Assembly: GCA_032629725.1 (NCBI GenBank)
Contig: JAFEVB010000005.1
Coordinates: forward strand, 124,001 to 188,000
Reading direction: 5' to 3'
Origin: Gremmenia infestans
Taxonomy: Eukaryota > Ascomycota > Leotiomycetes > Helotiales > Hamatocanthoscyphaceae
DNA: 64,000 nt
The notes under the pieces were generated by a model. The model was not told the DNA's origin and searched no databases. It saw only the letters and a list, made by a program, of their open reading frames with translations. The first letter of the stretch is position 1; every line of letters begins with the position of its first letter. Below are positions 11,373 through 20,729 of the stretch, one piece after another. A program made the translations under genes and the position numbers.

Positions 11373-11522
11373 AGCCCAACGCGGGGGTCGAACCCGCAAC
11401 CTTCAGATTACTATTGGTATATTCATACTAAGAGTCTGACGCTCTACCGATTGAGCTGGGAAGATGTTAGCAACCATGAAATGGTTCATCTTCTAGACGA
11501 GTGATGACATACCTAGCCGGGC
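11373..11522 (-). tRNA. tRNA-Lys(CTT) with two introns, one of spliceosomal type
   Basis: Exons on the minus strand are 11522..11513 (GCCCGGCTAG), 11455..11429 and 11408..11373. Joined, they give a complete tRNA-Lys with anticodon CTT at 11432..11430. Acceptor GCCCGGC pairs with GTTGGGC (two G-U pairs), the D stem is GCTC/GAGC, the anticodon stem TCAGA/TCTGA with loop CTCTTAA, and the T arm GCGGG-TTCGACC-CCCGC; the discriminator is T. The 20-nt intron 11428..11409 sits after position 37, the normal eukaryotic place, with G at its third-last base to pair with C32. The 57-nt interruption 11512..11456 falls after base 10 and looks like an mRNA intron. Without it the 5' acceptor strand does not pair at all. 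If the long insert cannot be removed this copy is a pseudogene; the perfect split argues against random decay. Confidence 0.85.
11456..11512 (-). other. 57-nt spliceosomal-type intron inside the tRNA-Lys gene
   Basis: Read on the minus strand it starts GTATGT, has GCTAAC at 11471..11466 with the branch adenosine 11 nt before the acceptor, and ends CCCAG. These are the same signals and length as the protein-gene introns in this window. It folds: GAAGATG (11493..11487) pairs with CATCTTC (11466..11460), and AACCAT (11486..11481) with ATGGTT (11477..11472) around a TTC loop. The only bulge is GCTAA, which contains the branch A. The intron's final CAG followed by CTCAATCGG recreates an A-box-like promoter (CAGCTCAATCGG in place of TAGCTCAATCGG). 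Confidence 0.75.
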
Positions 11523-12000
11523 AGGCTGTTGTATTTGTTGCAGAATTCGTGCTTATTTGATCATATCAAGGAAGTAAAAGAGGTGCGGGGATCGGAAAAG
11601 AAAAATATTTCGCCTTCGGTGAGTCTTCATTGGCTGGTATTAGGCACAACGGCAACAGGCGATAATCTTCCTCTAACCACAATTCTGCTAAACGGATGGC
11701 AACCTTGCACTTACTCACGTATGAACTGCTCAAAAGAGGGTGATGATATATTGTTTTACGATCTCGTTTCATTGCTTGGATATATCTAGGTTGGTATATT
11801 TATATGTATGCGCCTCCCAATGCAAATGCTGTACAATATGCTGATGTCCTCAATTTTCAGATTTAACTCCACTCCCAGGTATCCTCTCCCCAAACCATTT
11901 CATATGCCAAAACACCAAACTATGCAATGCACCAGGCTGAGTAGCCTCAATTTTAAAATGCCGCTCTAAACAAATGCACCTCATCTTTCTTGTCCCATAT
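11523..12000. other. Intergenic, tRNA upstream / protease 3' region
   Basis: Nothing coding recognised. It contains the AT-rich 5' flank of the tRNA gene and the 3' flank of the aspartic protease gene. Confidence 0.5.
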
Positions 12001-13510
12001 TTACATCGCCGCATACAACATCCCCAAACTTACGGCCAGCGCGGTTAGCTTCATCTGGGGCATTGTGCTCATTGCTCCTGACTTGGCCTTAGAAGTCGCC
12101 GTCGCTGTTCCGCCTGCTCCCAGTGTTACAGTACCAGCCATTGCCTCATTGGTGGCCCCAGCAGTTGCAGTCACGGGGTTCTGCACCGCGGTCGCTGAAG
12201 GCACGGCCGCGGTTCCAGTAGTGATCTCCACCACATTGTTGCTCGTGGCGTTGAAATTCGTTTGCGCGATCGAAATCTCGTTATTGGCAAGGTCGTACAC
12301 GAGATATGCAGATCGGATGAATGTGTCTCCAAGGACTGGAGTACTAGATCCAGCGGGGGCAATGCCGAAAAGGCAAGCACGCTCTCCATCCGAAAAAGTC
12401 AAGGGCCTCCCGCTTGACGAACTGATTTCGATAACAAGCTCATCCATAGATACTTGGATGGTTGGACTGGAGAACGTGAAGCCTACTGTCGTTGAGTTCG
12501 AAGCCATGGAGCATGGAACATAGGCAGCGCCCTCTTGCGAATCGTATTGGGCGCTAACCTGATCGTAGATTGCCTCTGCCATGGCGTCCGGAAGATAGGT
12601 GAGAGAACTTCCCGAATCCAGCAGAACGGCTTGTGCCTGGTCCTTGGCAATGACTGTGTCTCCCAACGATAGCCCGGTGAGTGTGAGTAGAAATTCGCCG
12701 TATTGTCCACCCGATTCAGACTGAATGGGGAGGGTTGCTAGTGTGCCCTGGAACTGGTCGGTGTCCACTCCACCAAATAAAATGCTGCCAGTGCTAGCAT
12801 CAAGGTCATTAAGCCACAAGCTGTAGGCATTGGATGAAATGAGTCCGTCAGACACCAGCTGGGCTGGTAAGTTGAGATATGCTGACTTTCCTGCTCTTTG
12901 AACTTGCACCTCATTGAGCTGATACCCAATGCCCAAAATCCCTTCCGGTGACGAGCTTGTGTATCCGATCCCAAATTGCAATGTCTTCAAAGTTGTTGAG
13001 CCGAGTGTGAACTTGTCCGTCACATAATCCCCAGAAGCTCCTGATCCATCAACATACGTTATGTTGAAGTCGCTCGCAATATATGAATAAGTCGACGAAT
13101 CGTTTGCGGAATATGTGCCGGCCGCTGTACATGCTTTGCCTTTAGCAGTACATAAAGCAGAAGTTGCTGTATTGACCCAGAGGTCACTGCTTCCTGTATC
13201 GATATGTAACCGTACTGTTTGGGCAGGCGTTCCTAGTGTTGCATTCGCAAAGTATAAAGTTTCCTGGGACAATTAGTTACAACATACCGATGATCATGAG
13301 TTTGAGACTCACCTCATTGTCCAAAGTCGCTTGTACAGTTCCTGATCTTCTCCGTAATTGGTCCCTTTTAAGTGGATTTGGTACAGACTTTCTTACAACT
13401 GGAAATCCAACTACTTTTGGGGATGCGTTCGTCCTCCGGCTCAGTGTAAGTCCTTCAGAGCACGCCCATAATAACCCAGCGGACGCCGCAAATGTCGCCA
13501 ATCCCTTCAT
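12001..13510 (-). CDS. GPI-anchored aspartic protease (yapsin/OpsB type)
   Basis: Secreted, probably cell-surface pepsin-family (A1) endopeptidase. Exons 13510..13313 and 13263..12001 give 486 residues; the 49-nt intron (GTGAGT...CCCAG) is phase 0. Residues 1-20 form a signal peptide. A pro-region follows with basic sites NPLKR and LRRR that suit Kex2 cleavage. The two catalytic aspartates are in LHIDTGSSDLWV (D88) and VLLDSGSSLTYLP (D282). FGIG and GILGIGY are family motifs. After the catalytic domain comes a Ser/Thr/Ala-rich tail and a C-terminal hydrophobic stretch (LTALAVSLGMLYAAM) preceded by small residues, which is the layout of a GPI signal. It fits yapsin-like proteases rather than vacuolar pepsins; substrate unknown. 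Confidence 0.9.
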
Positions 13511-13963
13511 AACTGTATCTTTTCCTTCCGGCCTGATTTAAATTCAAAGCGTATTTTCCAGCAAATCCAAAATATTATATCCTTTGCCCTATGGTGACGC
13601 GGCAGTAGTATGCTAAAGTCTAGCTCCGGCGCAGGAAATCGGGATGTAGTGGGGTGGGAAAGTCGAACCACAGAACTTTGTAACGATGAATTACTGGAGG
13701 GGGTTTGGATGTCTATTGTTTGATTCGAGAAGATGCTCAGAATGTGTTGAAACGAAATTGGAGGTAATGTGGGAGTCTTAGAGTAAAGTTTGAGGTCAAT
13801 GATGCTCCGTGATAAGGCTGCAATGAGTGTCGAAGAGTGGCTGAGGGGTAAAAATGGCTGCGGAAGCTAGTATTAAGTACGCAATCTGACAGCAGTGAGG
13901 CGATGTAGGAGTGGTGAAGATTCGGGAGTTAATGAAATGATATTTGGACAAAGTACATAAGTC

Positions 13964-13984
13964 AAGTAAGTAAGTAAGTAAGTG
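13964..13984. repeat. (AAGT)n microsatellite
   Basis: About five consecutive AAGT units in the upstream region of the aspartic protease gene. Confidence 0.8.
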
Positions 13985-14502
13985 AGTAGACCAAGAAATA
14001 GAGTGCGATAATAAAGTAGAAGAAGAATACAATGCCTCTTTTGTTACAGGACAGTACACGCGGCAAAGGCAATTGGGGGAAGAGGCTTTGTATACGCCTT
14101 GGCATAGACAGGGGCAGATCTTTATTCTTGGGAGCTTCTCGGGCCCGCTGCCGCGTCACCTCGCCAAAATCCACTCAAACCGCAGTCGTCCAACGTGCGC
14201 GGCAGAAGCGGAGAAGCCTCTTACGCACACTCAACGGTCTGGTGTGGGTTCTGTGGGTTCTGTGGGTTGTTGTGTTCCCAGGGAGCCAGTAGGAGACCGT
14301 GCTCGAGTAGTGGCTATTTGCAGAGCATTGATCAGAGCAGGGGAACAGCAGGAGTGGGCACCGCATGAGGGCCCTGATGCCTTTCGAAACGCGTCTCCTG
14401 CTCCAAGAAGGACGATGACACACGAAAGGAAGAGGGCATGTATGGGCGGAAACGGACGGAATATACGAAACCGTTTCTCTCCCCTTATGTTCTCTTTCTT
14501 TC

Positions 14503-14529
14503 CCTCTCTCTCTCTCTCTCTCTCTCTCT
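14503..14529. repeat. (CT)n microsatellite
   Basis: About thirteen CT units in a pyrimidine-rich stretch. Such runs are common in fungal promoters; nearby open frames reading Ser-Leu repeats are artefacts of it. Confidence 0.85.
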
Positions 14530-15890
14530 GGATATTATTGTAAAGTCATTCATCTCATCGCGCTACTGTGACCAGCCCACCCTCACCGTGACCATAAAAA
14601 GCGGCGCTTATTATCATCGACATTTGATGTCCCCGTGGGTGAAATTGGTGCCGCTTTTTATGTCCACTGCGAGCTACCACTGGACTGGCTTGGATGAGGA
14701 TTCTCAACCCGAGTCAACCGATGAGAGATCATCTGCGTCAATATTAATACTTCCTTTTGCTTCGACGTACGAAGTATAGGTATTGCGTAATACGTCTTGC
14801 GTAAGCGTCGAATGGAGTGTTTTCCATCGACAAGTTCCACGGTCCCAATTGTTCCCGCACAATACCAAGCCATTCAAGCCATTCAAGCCAATCCTCGGTG
14901 GCGGCCCGGGTGGCGTACCGATTCGGCATTGCTTGTTTTTCTAGCTCGATGGTATCAGACACCATCGTGAATCATTTTCGGATTTTACTTCGAAGTATAA
15001 ACAGAGCACCAGGAGCACATTACTCAATATTTTGCCATGGCCGGGGCTGATAAGCACCTGGACAATGTCATTTGCAAGCAAGCCCTTTCATTTGGCCTTC
15101 GATGGCACAAACGACTTTCACCTGCAGATTACAGAGTTTATGAAACAAGGTGTAACCCAGATTACCCACCATGGTATATCAAAAGGAATGCAAAACTCGT
15201 GATATTCTCTCACGTGCCATTATTAGTCATGTGATGTACGACGAACATTGTATTTGACGAGTCTCATACACTAATGGTAATATGGGAAGTTCTGTAACGG
15301 GGTATGTAAAGGCTAGCCCAGACACCTCCAATGTGACCCAATCATATCCTGTATAAATGGCTGCCTAAGCCTCCGAATGGGAAAGCTCCCATAATCTATC
15401 TACCATCCAGCATGTCAATCCTGAGAACCAGGCTGCAAGATAACAATGCTGTGTCGTGTCGCCTGCCAAATCTTTGGTCTTCCTGGAAGTTCTACTGGTG
15501 CAAAAGTATTCTGTAAGACGGACGAATTAATATGTTTCTATCTATCGCTGCCATCATCTGATCACTTAACATTCATTCCAGTATCTTGTACTCTAAGTTT
15601 TAGATCTTTATATTTTCTGGTTTCCAGCAGTAACCTGTATTTCAACCTGATTCATTGCTCTGAAGTCGGTATTTCGCTTCTTAATTCTGCAAGCTAGAAA
15701 GTACTCTCTAACCCACCAAAATGGATGAGATCTACTGGATGGACCAAGGGAGATGGCAAGTCGCTTTTCCCTCATTCCAAATCATCTCGCAAGTCTCTTC
15801 AACATCTTGCTGATCAATGTTCTTACGTACAGTCCCGTCTACGCTGTTTGTCCCCCCGCCCCCAATTCTATCCCCTATCCCCTATCCCTA

Positions 15891-16625
15891 ATGGTCCTTG
15901 TAAACAAAGGCTACCTACATCCTGCCACGTTCAGTTGCCCACCCAAGGTAAACCACTTGAATTAAGATGTGCTTTTAGTCATTCTTAGGCGGGATGGGAT
16001 GTTGCATGAGCGTCGTCCTAAGCGTCATGGGCGCCGCGTACGGAATCGCAAAATCCGGAGTTGGCGTCTCAGCTGTCAGTGTCTTCCGCCCAGACGTGAT
16101 GGTCAGAAGTACGTCTCTCTAGCCCCCCTTTCCCCCAAACTCGCCCGCCACCTAGACAACTCCGTACCCCACCCGCTAATACCCTCAGAAATGATGCCTC
16201 CCATCCTTGCCGGTATTCTCTCAATCTACGGCCTCGTAATCGGAGTCGTCATCTCGTCCGCTCTGAAAGAGAAGTCCGCGCTGCACACAAACTTCATGTA
16301 CTTGTCAGCGGGTCTCGCATGTGGGTTGCGTTGCTTGTCGGCTGGGTTCTGCATTGGTATTGTGGGTGATGCTGGGGTGAGGGGGACTGCACAACAGCCG
16401 CGGTTGTTTATGGAGATGATGTTGATGTTGATTTTTGGGCAGGCATTGGGTAAGTTTCTGGCGGTCGTGGGTAGACCCTATTGGAGACTTGGCTGATATA
16501 TCGCAGGTTTTTATGCGACTCATTATTGCCTTGCTGATGATCCAAACTGCAATTGTAGATGTTACGCGATGCTTGTGAGGAGTATGAAAGCAGGAAGTTA
16601 TTGGTCTGTGGAACTAAGTTACTAG
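15891..16625 (+). pseudogene. Decayed V-ATPase proteolipid subunit c gene
   Basis: Related to the 16-kDa c/c' proteolipid that forms the proton-carrying ring of the vacuolar ATPase. Likely exons are 15891-15947, 15979-16108, 16189-16449 and 16507-16625. Clear family segments are GAAYGIAKSGVG, RPDVMV, LAGILSIYGLVIGVVIS and GIVGDAGVRGTAQQPRLF. The essential proton-binding glutamate of helix 4 (family IFAEVLG) reads IFGQALG, so Glu is Gln. In the last exon one extra base after FYA shifts the frame: the expected last membrane turns (LIIALLMIQ) are present but in another frame. The first intron would be only 31 nt, too short. Introns are retained, so this is not a processed copy. It could be a diverged but expressed paralog; pseudogene is more likely. 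Confidence 0.7.
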
Positions 16626-17718
16626 CCATCGACGTTTTAAGGTCTTCTACTTTGGGCAGCAAATATCAGATCTGAACGTAAGATTACTTTGAGAATATAA
16701 TAGGACGTCCGGTCTACAGCTGAAAGCCTGCGCGAAACCTCTAATATGGAAGCACTAGCTCATGAACCTCTTTTGTGTGCAATCACTTGGGAGAGAATAG
16801 CTTATCAGAGATTTCGGTTTCAAATCTGAGTTTCTATTTCACCCTTTTGCTAACAAAACTATACTCGATGCTGTCAGTCTGTGATAATAAAGCCTTGCAA
16901 CATACATGACCGAAATCGGCCTTTTGCTTTGACAGCACTTGTTTCTACTTTTGCTAATTCGTCAAAGGAGTGTCAACCCAATTCATTTCAAACCGTACTA
17001 TGCACGAAATCCAGAACATCGACCAAATATGATGGCGCAATAATATTAATTGCTCAACCCCCCATGTTTATGGCGGTGGATAGGATCATAGTGAACATCG
17101 AGAAATAGCACTGCGTGGTAAATTGTTTCTGAAGGACTAAGACCTCGGTATACAGCTGGTACATCAATACATCAAATGCAACAAAACAGTTCGAGATTCG
17201 AGTTAATGATGTTGCAGTACGGAATGCAGCATCCTTATACTCCGCCGTTTGGGTTTACAAGAGAGGTCTTTTTATACCAAGGCACTTAGCTCTTTAGTCG
17301 TCTCAAAACATAACATCGAATCCAGATCACTACAAATACCAACCCAAAGGGAATGGGCTCACCATAAGCCTGTTAGTAGGCAGTCCACTGATGACCTTGT
17401 GCTTTAACTGAAAATTCAGAAAATATGTAGTTGGTAGAACGCGTAAGGGAAATGAAGTAGGCCCGGAACTTTGGGACGTTCTTAGTGAAGCATGCTAGAA
17501 GTTGTTGCGTGACGTGAATACTAGAAATGATACGAAGAAAAATGATATGGATGGAGTGAAAACAACGATAGAGGGATAATTCTCTTTCCCAACACGTTGT
17601 GTCGATTCATAGACACCCCCATCGCCAGCAGGTCAATCTCGGTAATGAGGCTGCAGCTTTTTGAATGATTACTTCACATAAAGATCTCATCCTATGTTTG
17701 TATTCCACGCACATTCTC
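16626..17718. other. Intergenic
   Basis: No gene seen on either strand between the decayed proteolipid gene and the 3' end of vps18. Confidence 0.55.
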
Positions 17719-20700
17719 CTATAACGCCCACTCACTCACATCGTCCGCTGGCAGTACGAATGGATCATCAATGTGATTGATCGCGAAGTCGCTGCACAAA
17801 ATACTACCCGGAAGCATTAGTTTAAGTCCTTACGAAATGCAAGAAGAGAAAAAGACTTACCAGGCAGAAGCCACTAAGGCATCCAACTCCGCAATAGCAG
17901 AATCCCTCTTCGCACCCGTAACCATGCCCTTACTGACCAGCATCTGTACCTCCCTAATCTTCCTTCCTTTCGTAACACCTACTTGTTCCATAACTTTCCT
18001 GCCCAAGCAATCGCTGTGAAACGCATGCTGGCACGGGAACACGAAGAATTGTCTACTGAGCAGCGGCAGGCTACAGACATAGCACTTCTCCCCGGGTTCA
18101 ACAATAGCATATCTGTGATCTAGAGCCGCGATATCAATCTTGATATTCGTCGCCGTCTGTGCGGATTCATCCATTTCCTTCTTCAAGGCATCAATGTTGT
18201 GACTGTAGTCTTCGAGCGCAGAGCAAATCTCTTCTTTGAAATCATCGATCACCACGAAGTCCGGGAAGAAAGGTATAAGGTCTTCTATCTTGAGGAGATC
18301 GCAGCGCTTGAGGAATTCGATTGCTGTTTTGATACCGTTGGATTGGGATATTACCTTTTTGGCTACTGCGAGCCATAGCTTCTTTCGTAGGGCGGGGTTG
18401 GAGACCGGGCGGTCGGCAATGAGGGAGGCGAGATCGATTTCGGAATGAGCAAGGGCTAGCTCGACGGCTTGGAGGTACTGCCCCATGGTACTGTAGATAT
18501 GTACACATGACTGGACTTGGGAATGTTGTATACAGAGTCGAAGTGCGAAGTCTGCGTCGAAGCTTGGCTCATCACCTTGGGATTCAAGGTAACTAAGAAG
18601 GGCTGATTCGTCTTTGGAAGGGTGAGCTGCGTATATGGATAGTAAGGTGTTATGAACGGCGGCATCGGTCGAATTTAGGTGATTGATGACATAGAGAAGG
18701 TATCGAACAGCCTGATTTTGTGATAATGGCCCCCGGAAGTTTTGATCATACGTAAGTAAAGCTGGAATCAGGTTGCGTGGTTTCAGGTCTGCTTGTCTCA
18801 TCAGAATATCCACAAGATCTGTCGCGACATGTGTAATGAGCCCACTGCTATAGCGGTAAAAGATTTCGGCCGCAGTCTGTCTCTTAAGAACATCTAACAC
18901 CTCGTTCCACCGTTCTCTCTGCATCCAATAGCCTAGAACAAAATTGTGGTCGTCCACCGCACTGGCAAAGTAGAGGAGCTCCTCCTCTCGCCCGTGACTG
19001 CTGATGATATCATATGCAGTCTTCTTGTCGAGATCTGACTTGTGCTTCTTCACAAATTCGTGGAATTCTGAGCGGATAGCTTGAAGCTGATCTTTGGTCT
19101 TTGCTGGAGTGAGAGACTCGGATAATTCAGCCTTGGTAATAATGGTATCATCGAGCGAATTCAATTTTGACATGAATATCTCCACAAGCCAGCTTGCAAT
19201 CATGATCCGCTGCATGATATATGACTTCTTATATGTGATGATCTTTGTCAAGAGATACTTTCTTAAAGCATCTTGTTGGTCATTGTCCACAAATATCAGT
19301 GCGACTTGCTCGAAGGGTTTGCTGCTCTTTCCATAGACGCCGGCAGCTTCAATGAATGAACCTTTAGTTATTAGATAGTCACCAGATGCTGTTGCTACAG
19401 CATCTTTCTGGGCCGGGTTTCGGGCATATCTCAAAGCTGCATCGAAATGTTCTGTTGCCAACATGACTTTCCATACGTCCCTATCCTCGTCCTTGACCAC
19501 GATTTCAAAGATCTCTTGGGTGGTAAAGAGCCAGAAAGTATTCTTCTGCTGATCCGCATATAAGCCAAGAGCTTTCTGGCCCGGCTCTAGGACAACCTGG
19601 TCAAATATCACTCTGTCGTCTAGTCGATTGACAGCGATAACGCGTCCACCTATTAAGTGCAAGATGTGCCATTGAGTCAATGCAATGGAGTCAATAGGTT
19701 CTTGCACAGCTTTCTTTCGCCCGTTAGGTGTTTCGGAAGCTGGTAATTGTGATCTAGGCAGCAGTTTTGATTCCGCAAAAACCTTACTTCCAAGATCATT
19801 TGATGATGGTGCGGTCAATAGTCGGCCATAATAAACACCTTGAGACGAAAGCCAGGCAAAGATTCGGTCAGGGCTTAAGCTCTCGAACGAGTTGGAGTCT
19901 GGAGGATCTGGAGATACGACTAGTGATGAGGATGATGTCGTAGAAACTCTCGAAATTTCATGAACCGTAGGCTGCTCGGTCTCAAAAAGCCGCGTAAAGA
20001 TAGATGCTCCTCCCTCATGAGCCACCTTTCCTATTTTCCCAACAAGGTGTAAGATCCTGCTTTGTGTAGTTATCATGACCCTGCGCACATCCGGCTTCCC
20101 AGCCACCAGGTCAACCCATAATCCAGTAATTGGACCATCTTGAAGTCTTTGTAGAGTTTTCAGATATTTGTCTTCCTTCCTGTAGAACTCGGTCGAAGTT
20201 TCGATATATCCCTCGTAGATATGCCCGTCTGATGCCCCTATAAGAATCTCTCTTGTTGAGGCGGTTGGTAATGACGGATTCCATGCTATTGACTCAATCG
20301 AGACACCTCGAAGCCGTGACAGGGGTCTCGGTTGCCGCGATTGTGTATGAAGGTAATAGTTCTCTCCTAGGGCGGTGCATATAATCAGATGGGAGGCGGT
20401 GGGGTCGAGGAACATGCGCCGTATGACGCCAACTTCGGATGTTCTCTTGGGCAAGTCGATATCTGTGACCTTTCAGCAATGGAGCAAAATCTATACAACC
20501 CAAGCTTGGTACCATCTATATCCGCAGGATTATCCAGATCTATCCGAAGAATCCTGCCATTTGCGAGAGCTAGGACAAGCACGTTGTTTGCGACTTGCGA
20601 GGCAACGAAGTCGGAGGCTATGGAGAACTGGAGCTGGACTGGTTCGACATTGAAGATTGGGAGGGCATTCTCATTGAGGTCTTGAAGGTCTCGAGCGGCT

Positions 20701-20729
20701 ACATAGCCGTTTGACGGGTCGAGAGCCAT
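17719..20729 (-). CDS. vps18: Vacuolar protein sorting protein Vps18 (Pep3)
   Basis: Core subunit of the HOPS and CORVET tethering complexes at vacuoles and endosomes. Three exons, 20729..20513, 20462..17861 and 17791..17719, give 963 residues. The N-terminal half is the Pep3/Vps18 beta-propeller region (MFLDPTASHLII, GVSIESIAWNPSLP, LIGASDGHIYEG). The second half is the helical clathrin-repeat solenoid. A C-terminal RING-like zinc finger is visible: CYVCSLPLL, then FPCQHAFHSDCL. Reading through the last intron would stop at ...ASAW. Splicing GTAAGT...GTGCAG (69 nt) instead adds the conserved ending CDFAINHIDDPF...SEWAL. A 7-codon upstream ORF (20756..20733) ends 3 nt before the start codon. 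Confidence 0.93.

Larger units (their letters stand above)
13511..15890. other. Long intergenic region with simple repeats
   Basis: No convincing gene. It holds the protease promoter, an AAGT tandem (13964-13984), a CTGTGGGTT tandem (about 14249-14270) and a (CT)n run (14503-14529). Open frames across the repeats are low-complexity and not credible. Confidence 0.5.

Noticed and set aside
11373..11460. Simple tRNA-Lys pseudogene with a mutated 5' acceptor strand
   Set aside because: The matching acceptor strand GCCCGGC is present 57 nt upstream with perfect splice signals between, so random decay is a poor explanation, though loss of function cannot be excluded.
11456..11512. Endonuclease-type (bulge-helix-bulge) intron at the D-arm junction
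   Set aside because: The splice points do not lie in two 3-nt bulges flanking a 4-bp helix; the hairpin starts 19 nt inside the insert on its 5' side.
14032..14543. Overlapping plus-strand frames of 86 and 156 codons
   Set aside because: They run through GTGGGTTCT and CT repeats, are rich in Arg/Ser, and show no motif.
16109..16188. Reading the proteolipid relic straight through its second intron
   Set aside because: The proteolipid motif RPDVMVRK-MMPPILAG is restored only by removing this GTACGT...CTCAG segment, so it is an intron, not coding insertion.
17857..17859. Stop codon of Vps18 directly after ASAW
   Set aside because: It is part of a GTAAGT donor; splicing adds a conserved C-terminal exon ending SEWAL.
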